A DNA stretch of 64,000 bases. Origin: Ianthella basta (lineage: Eukaryota; Porifera; Demospongiae; Verongiida; Ianthellidae). Numbering within the stretch: position 1 is the first letter of the stretch; every line of letters starts with the position of its first letter. The notes beneath the pieces were generated by a model. That model was not told where the DNA came from, searched no databases, and saw only the letters and a list, made by a program, of their open reading frames with translations. Location of the stretch: the NCBI GenBank assembly GCA_964019415.1, contig OZ025868.1:4746371-4810370 (forward strand). The letters run 5' to 3'. This document shows positions 59,872 through 64,000 of the stretch, piece by piece. Made by a program: the position numbers and the translations under genes.

Positions 59872-60140
59872 CTGAAAGTGGTGCTACCTGTCCTGGACCC
59901 AGTGATGAACTGGAGATAATAGACCTCTCAAGTTCGGAAGGCAGTGTGGACAACATAACATACTCAACTGCCGAGCCAAAGCGAAACTCTACCAGTAGCA
60001 TTGTCTACAGAGCATATAGCGCCTCTCCCACATTCACCCCTGTACTCACATCACCAAAAACACAACTATCTTTGCTGAAGTTGCTCATACCCAACATTAA
60101 GGATATGCACAGGGTGCCGCCTTGGGTACCAACCACGTAG
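59872..60140 (+). CDS. Coding-like segment of unknown family, possible exon
   Basis: An open frame reads PESGATCPGPSDELEIIDLS, SSEGSVDNITYSTAEPK, then SIVYRAYSASPTFTPVLTSP and a basic-hydrophobic end before the stop at 60138. It is Ser/Thr/Tyr-rich like a cytoplasmic tail, and NITYS resembles the plus-strand exon at 16330, but the ITIM position +3 is Ala, so it is not an ITIM. Upstream stops mean it would have to begin at an acceptor near 59850. Weak. Confidence 0.22.
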
Positions 60141-60149
60141 CTACACCAC

Positions 60150-61500
60150 CATATGACATTTGCATTGTCCACTCTGAGACTAGACAAATACTGAAAATAC
60201 TGAACCAAGCAACCGGCTGTATGATGACAGTAGAGATCAATGCACACTACCATGTTGGTAATTGCATCAAACTTGATTCCCTGACTTTGATCCATCACAG
60301 CTTATCATACCCAAAGTGCTACGTGACAAGCTATAAATCCGCATGCTCGGTACTCTGCTCTAATCTCACAAGAGCTTGGAATTACTTTATTACCTACCCA
60401 CACACTTAGCAGCCAAATTATATTGTTCAATGCTGTACTGTGTGTCCACTGAAGTTTGTACATTGCCATAATAACTTGCGCCCAACACACCGGCGTAGCT
60501 AGCTATGCAGATGTTCACACAGAGCGCACAGCAAACGCACACACAATAGCACACAATTGTGTATAGCCAATCGTAGCTCTGTCTGTTGGCGTGGCTTCCT
60601 CAGGCACGGTTTCATTGCTCACTGCTGCCTTCGCCTGCCGCGGAACTGAAAGAAGGTCAGCGAAGAGAGCGTCTATGGGTCATGTGACAGCCTCGTGCCT
60701 GCCTCGTGGTTTAGAGCGATCCGCCCCCTGATCCCTGAGATCCGTAATGAGGACTGCAGTCCCTTAATTCCTCCATGCATGCTTGCATCACAGTGCACCC
60801 TGACAGCGTGCAGCTAGCATTTATTATCTTGTCATTTAGATACTCGCTGCCTGACTCCACCATGTCTCTCTCTGCTGGTTTTAACTTCACTTTACCACAG
60901 GTCATCCAGTGCTGAGAGACTGTGTTGAAATGGCACTGGAAAGTCGCTTTGCTACAGTCTCTTTTCTGTCATGCTGTGATGTGGGCGAGGAACTAATGAC
61001 CAAAAATGAAATAATAAGTAAGGCACACATGCGTACTACCCTGAAAAATGCAATAGCAGATTACACATTGTAATATTTAAGGCACACATGCAGATACATG
61101 ATAACTGATAACTGATAATACATCTTATTATAATGGAGCTAGGCCGATTTTTTTGTCCGCACTAATCTCGGGAACCGTGCGGAGGCTTCGCAGAAAACGC
61201 GGTCTGAATGTCGAAGCGCTATCCGGAGGGTGTCTTCGGCTGGGTTTCCCTGCGAAAGCTTGCGAAATGAAGGTTTTGCGCCAACTCGCCATACGTTACT
61301 ATAGGACGCCATTTTTGTTTTACGGAGGAAAGCGAAGTAGATTACGGAATTCGCAGCTAATTCCTTTGTTACACAACTCCTCCTGGGAAGATGGTGCGAC
61401 GGCTTCTTTGCTATAGTTTTAGCACAATGTAGAAGGCCGTGGGTGATATAAGCTATATAGCGGAAAGCGCCGTGTTACGCGAGTGAAAGCGGCTCGATGG
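60150..61500. other. Interval without a supported gene
   Basis: An open frame at 60122-60409 has no domain. The stretch 61150-61480 is CpG-richer than its surroundings and precedes the Helitron coding region, so it may hold its promoter. No motif is decisive. Confidence 0.4.
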
Positions 61501-61569
61501 CGAAGGGATGGGCCTCACGTATCCGAGTTTGCGATTGCGCAATGTGCTGATTTATTCAGCCAATCTACG

Positions 61570-61609
61570 GTTCCTCGGCGTATCTATGGTTTCCTCGGCG
61601 TATCTATGG
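61570..61609. repeat. Direct repeat, 20-bp period
   Basis: ttcctcggcgtatctatgg occurs twice in a row (61571-61589 and 61591-61609). Confidence 0.85.
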
Positions 61610-61653
61610 ATTCTTGCGACGCTCTTTGCAACCAGCTACCGCTGCAGTCAGAA

Positions 61654-62040
61654 GATGCCAAAAGTCAAGCGAACCAACAGACTAGCCAACAAATCCAGGA
61701 ATTCAGCCAAGATGAGAGCTCTTAGAAGCCGTCAGCAACTTTCTGCAATTGAGAACCAGCAAGCAACTCACAAGCAGCAGGAGTCAGCTATGCAGGGTAC
61801 TGAGGCAAATTCTCAGGTGAGTAGTGGTACAGTAAATACAGTGGATCATAATCATGTAGCAACCAGCACAAGGTATAAGAGAGCCTTTCTCCACCATGCA
61901 GGGTACTGAGGACCATTCTCAGGTGAGTAGTGGTGCTGTACAAGTAGGTGAACATCATGTAGCACCAAGCACAAGGCGAAAGAGAGCCTCTCTTTCAAGA
62001 AACACCTCTGCATCTAAGAGAAAGAGGGGTCAACGTAGCA
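61654..62040 (+). pseudogene. Basic N-terminal region of the Helitron protein, frame uncertain
   Basis: From ATG 61654 a frame reads MPKVKRTNRLANKSRNSAKM, then Gln-rich sequence (QQLSAIENQQATHKQQE) to a stop at 61907. A duplicate of the caggtgagtagtggt to aagcacaaggcgaaagagagcc stretch (61816-61888 and 61918-61990) follows in a different frame, reading RKRASLSRNTSASKRKRGQR, a nuclear-localisation-like cluster. Neither frame is that of the downstream Helitron gene, so there is either a short intron (several CAG-GTGAGT sites occur) or frameshifts. Confidence 0.4.
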
Positions 62041-62052
62041 GCATGCACGGTT

Positions 62053-64000
62053 ATGCAGGCCTGCAGCACACATAGTGTGGGGTGCTCCATTGACACTTCC
62101 TCCTTTGAAGAGGCAGTTGTCCCTAAATCAATGCAATCTCACAACTGTGAGAGCATCTTCAATTCTCCTTGCTGTCCACATTGTCAAGCATATCTTTGGG
62201 TGGGAGAGCGTGCCTCATTGTGTTGCTGTAAAGGGAAGGTCAGCCTGGACCTTCTACAGCAGCCTCCAAGTGAGTTGATTGCATTATTTGATGTCAATCG
62301 TCTAGGAAACACATTCTTGGAGCACATCAGGGCATACAACAATGCGTTAGCTCTAGCATCTCTAGGGTGCAATCAGGTTTGCATGCCAGGCTTCAGTCCT
62401 AATTTCAAAATTCAGGGGAAGATGTTCCACAGGATTGGATCACTCCTTCCTGCTGAGAACCAGGCACCGAAGTTCGCCCAGCTGTTCTTCTACGACAGTG
62501 ACAATGAGTTGGCCAATAGGTTGTCACATCACAGTGACCTTGACCCAGACATTCTTGGCCAACTGCAGAGGGTGTTGCATGCAAATAACTCATACATACA
62601 GTCATTCAAGGCAGCGGTAGAACTTGAGTGCCAAGAGGATGTTAAGATCGTTCTGCATGCTGACAAAAGACTGAAGCCCACCAATGAGCACTGCCGTAGG
62701 TATAACTTACCTGTTCAAACAGAAGTGGCTGCGCTGCTGCCTGGGGAGAGCCACTCCAACTTGGATGTCATTGTTTCCTGTCGTGATGGAACACTCCAGC
62801 GAGTCAACACAGTTCATAGGTCTTATGATCCTCTGCACTATGTGCTGCTCTTCCCAGAGGGCACAGATGGCTGGCAGTTGGGGCTCAAAAGAACGGACAA
62901 CCGCACACTATCAGCACTAGATTTCTATTCACACCGTCTGCAGGTCAGGCATAATGATTTCAACATCATCATGAAAAGTCGCCGGCTTATGCAACAGTAC
63001 GCCGTAGACCAGTGGGCAAAGATCGAATCATCAAGGATGCAATGGGTGAAGAGCAACCAGAAGACCATACGGGCAGAGAAGTACCAGGGGCTGTATGATG
63101 CTATCATGGAAGGTGAAATGGTGAATGTGGGGAGGAAGGTGATTCTGCCACCTACCATTTACGGGTCACCAAGGTTTTATTCAGAGGCCTTTATGGATGC
63201 CATGACCATAGTCAGGAAGTTTGGGAAGCCAGACTACTTCATCACTTTCACCACCAACCCTAAGTGGCCCGAAATCCAGGCGTCTTTGTTCCTGGGAGAA
63301 GCACCTCATGATCGCCCTGACCTAGCATGTCGAGTCTTCAAGTTGAAGTATGACTCTCTCATGGATGACCTACTGAAGAAGAATGTGCTGGGGAAAGTCA
63401 AGGCACACACTGCCACCATTGAATGGCAGAAGCGGGGGCTGACTCATGCCCACATCCTGTTGCTCATGGAAGATCAGGACAAGCCAAAGACTCCAGAGAA
63501 GATTGACAGGGTGGTGAGTGCAGAGATCCCAGACCCTGCTATCAATCCAAAGCTGTATGAGGTTGTTACAATCAACAACATTCACGGGCCATGTGGCCAC
63601 ATCAACATCAACAGCCCATGTATGGAAGGAAGAGAGCAGCGCCGTCACTGTACCAAGAACTTCCCCAAGCCTTGCCGCACCACTACTGTGGTCCTTGATG
63701 ACTCCTATCCTCAATACCGTCGACGCTCACCCAAGGATGGTGGTAGGACTGTCATCAAAAGGATCAAAGGGGAAGATGTCACTGTGGACAACTCTTTTGT
63801 AGTCCCATACAATCCATTCCTGTCACTGAGGTACAAGGCACACATCAATGTGGAGGTGGTGTACTCTGTACAAGCAGTGAAGTACCTGTACAAGTACATC
63901 ACAAAAGGCCAGGACAGGATCATCATGACCATCAGGGATGAGGAGAATGGCACCAGCCATGTGGAGGATGAAGTGGAGAACTACATGAATGCACGCTACA
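62053..64000 (+). CDS. Helitron Rep/helicase protein, N-terminal part, runs off the right edge
   Basis: The frame is open from 61963 to the end of the window with no stop. ATG 62053 is the first in-frame start, giving at least 649 codons. It opens with a zinc-ribbon-like segment (CCPHCQAYLWVGERASLCCC), then LGNTFLEHIRAYNNALALAS, FFYDSDNELANR and LPVQTEVAALLPGE. The Helitron N-domain has FYSHRLQVRH, IYGSPRFYSEAFMDAM, YFITFTTNPKWPEI and the Rep HUH motif KRGLTHAHILLLM at about 63432-63470. HGPCGHIN, CTKNFPKPC, NPFLSLRYKAHINVEVV and VKYLYKYITKG follow. The Rep tyrosines and the PIF1 helicase should lie beyond the edge. The protein nicks and unwinds DNA for rolling-circle transposition. It is intact as far as visible. 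Confidence 0.9.
   Translation, partial: MQACSTHSVGCSIDTSSFEEAVVPKSMQSHNCESIFNSPCCPHCQAYLWVGERASLCCCKGKVSLDLLQQPPSELIALFDVNRLGNTFLEHIRAYNNALALASLGCNQVCMPGFSPNFKIQGKMFHRIGSLLPAENQAPKFAQLFFYDSDNELANRLSHHSDLDPDILGQLQRVLHANNSYIQSFKAAVELECQEDVKIVLHADKRLKPTNEHCRRYNLPVQTEVAALLPGESHSNLDVIVSCRDGTLQRVNTVHRSYDPLHYVLLFPEGTDGWQLGLKRTDNRTLSALDFYSHRLQVRHNDFNIIMKSRRLMQQYAVDQWAKIESSRMQWVKSNQKTIRAEKYQGLYDAIMEGEMVNVGRKVILPPTIYGSPRFYSEAFMDAMTIVRKFGKPDYFITFTTNPKWPEIQASLFLGEAPHDRPDLACRVFKLKYDSLMDDLLKKNVLGKVKAHTATIEWQKRGLTHAHILLLMEDQDKPKTPEKIDRVVSAEIPDPAINPKLYEVVTINNIHGPCGHININSPCMEGREQRRHCTKNFPKPCRTTTVVLDDSYPQYRRRSPKDGGRTVIKRIKGEDVTVDNSFVVPYNPFLSLRYKAHINVEVVYSVQAVKYLYKYITKGQDRIIMTIRDEENGTSHVEDEVENYMNARY

Noticed and set aside
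62075-63953. Short frames on both strands within the last 2 kb
   Set aside because: All overlap the single open Helitron frame that continues past the window edge and carries the conserved motifs.

Overview
This window looks like animal nuclear DNA, most likely from a sponge (demosponge). The evidence is AT-rich intergenic DNA full of TAGC/TACGTA runs, small exons with GT-AG introns of a few hundred bases, single-pass receptors with Ig-like and fibronectin-III (FN3) exons, and a mix of Penelope-like, Helitron, LINE and MITE-type elements. I see no bacterial operons, rRNA, tRNA or CRISPR. The sponge assignment is inference; a eukaryotic source is near certain.

Left part (1-33.5 kb). The left edge carries a broken reverse transcriptase. 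A cluster of related minus-strand receptor genes follows. Gene 1 (8942-10626) and gene 2 (30740-33449) both encode a signal peptide, one Ig-like domain, one FN3 domain, a transmembrane helix and a short cytoplasmic tail. Gene 3 (12556-14667) has Ig, an FN3-like exon and a hydrophobic C-terminus without a tail. Nearly every exon boundary I can place is phase 1, so the domain exons are interchangeable modules. Old duplicates of the 5' ends of such genes lie at about 3.0, 14.1-14.3 and 22.5 kb, and a plus-strand exon pair at 16.3-17.0 kb carries an ITIM-like tyrosine motif. The 5.3-8.3 kb segment is repeated at 23.5-29.1 kb. The later copy is interrupted by a Penelope-like element with inverted ends, and the earlier copy preserves the empty target site. 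A decayed LINE occupies 17.2-20.1 kb.

Middle part (33.5-47 kb). The interval 33.5-39 kb is mostly non-coding, with two possible small secreted peptides, a decayed coding segment broken by a G/C tract, and a 92-nt near-perfect palindrome. A decayed Helitron (39.4-43.6 kb) has lost most of its helicase, and a second Penelope-like element, open except for one stop codon, sits inside it. A frameshifted RPA/OB-fold-like gene follows on the minus strand.

Right part (47-64 kb). Gene 4 (47307-51267, minus) is a fourth, more divergent Ig/FN3-like/TM receptor; a dispersed repeat directly abuts the end of its FN3-like exon. After about 4 kb without genes come a LINE 3' fragment, foldback and tandem repeats, and finally a Helitron coding frame that is open from about 61963 to the window edge and contains the HUH nuclease motif.

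The most interesting system is the receptor cluster: tandem, modular, phase-1 Ig-FN3 genes whose ectodomains and signalling tails differ between paralogs while the FN3-TM part stays nearly the same. That architecture recalls invertebrate allorecognition or innate immune receptor families. The function is not shown by the sequence.
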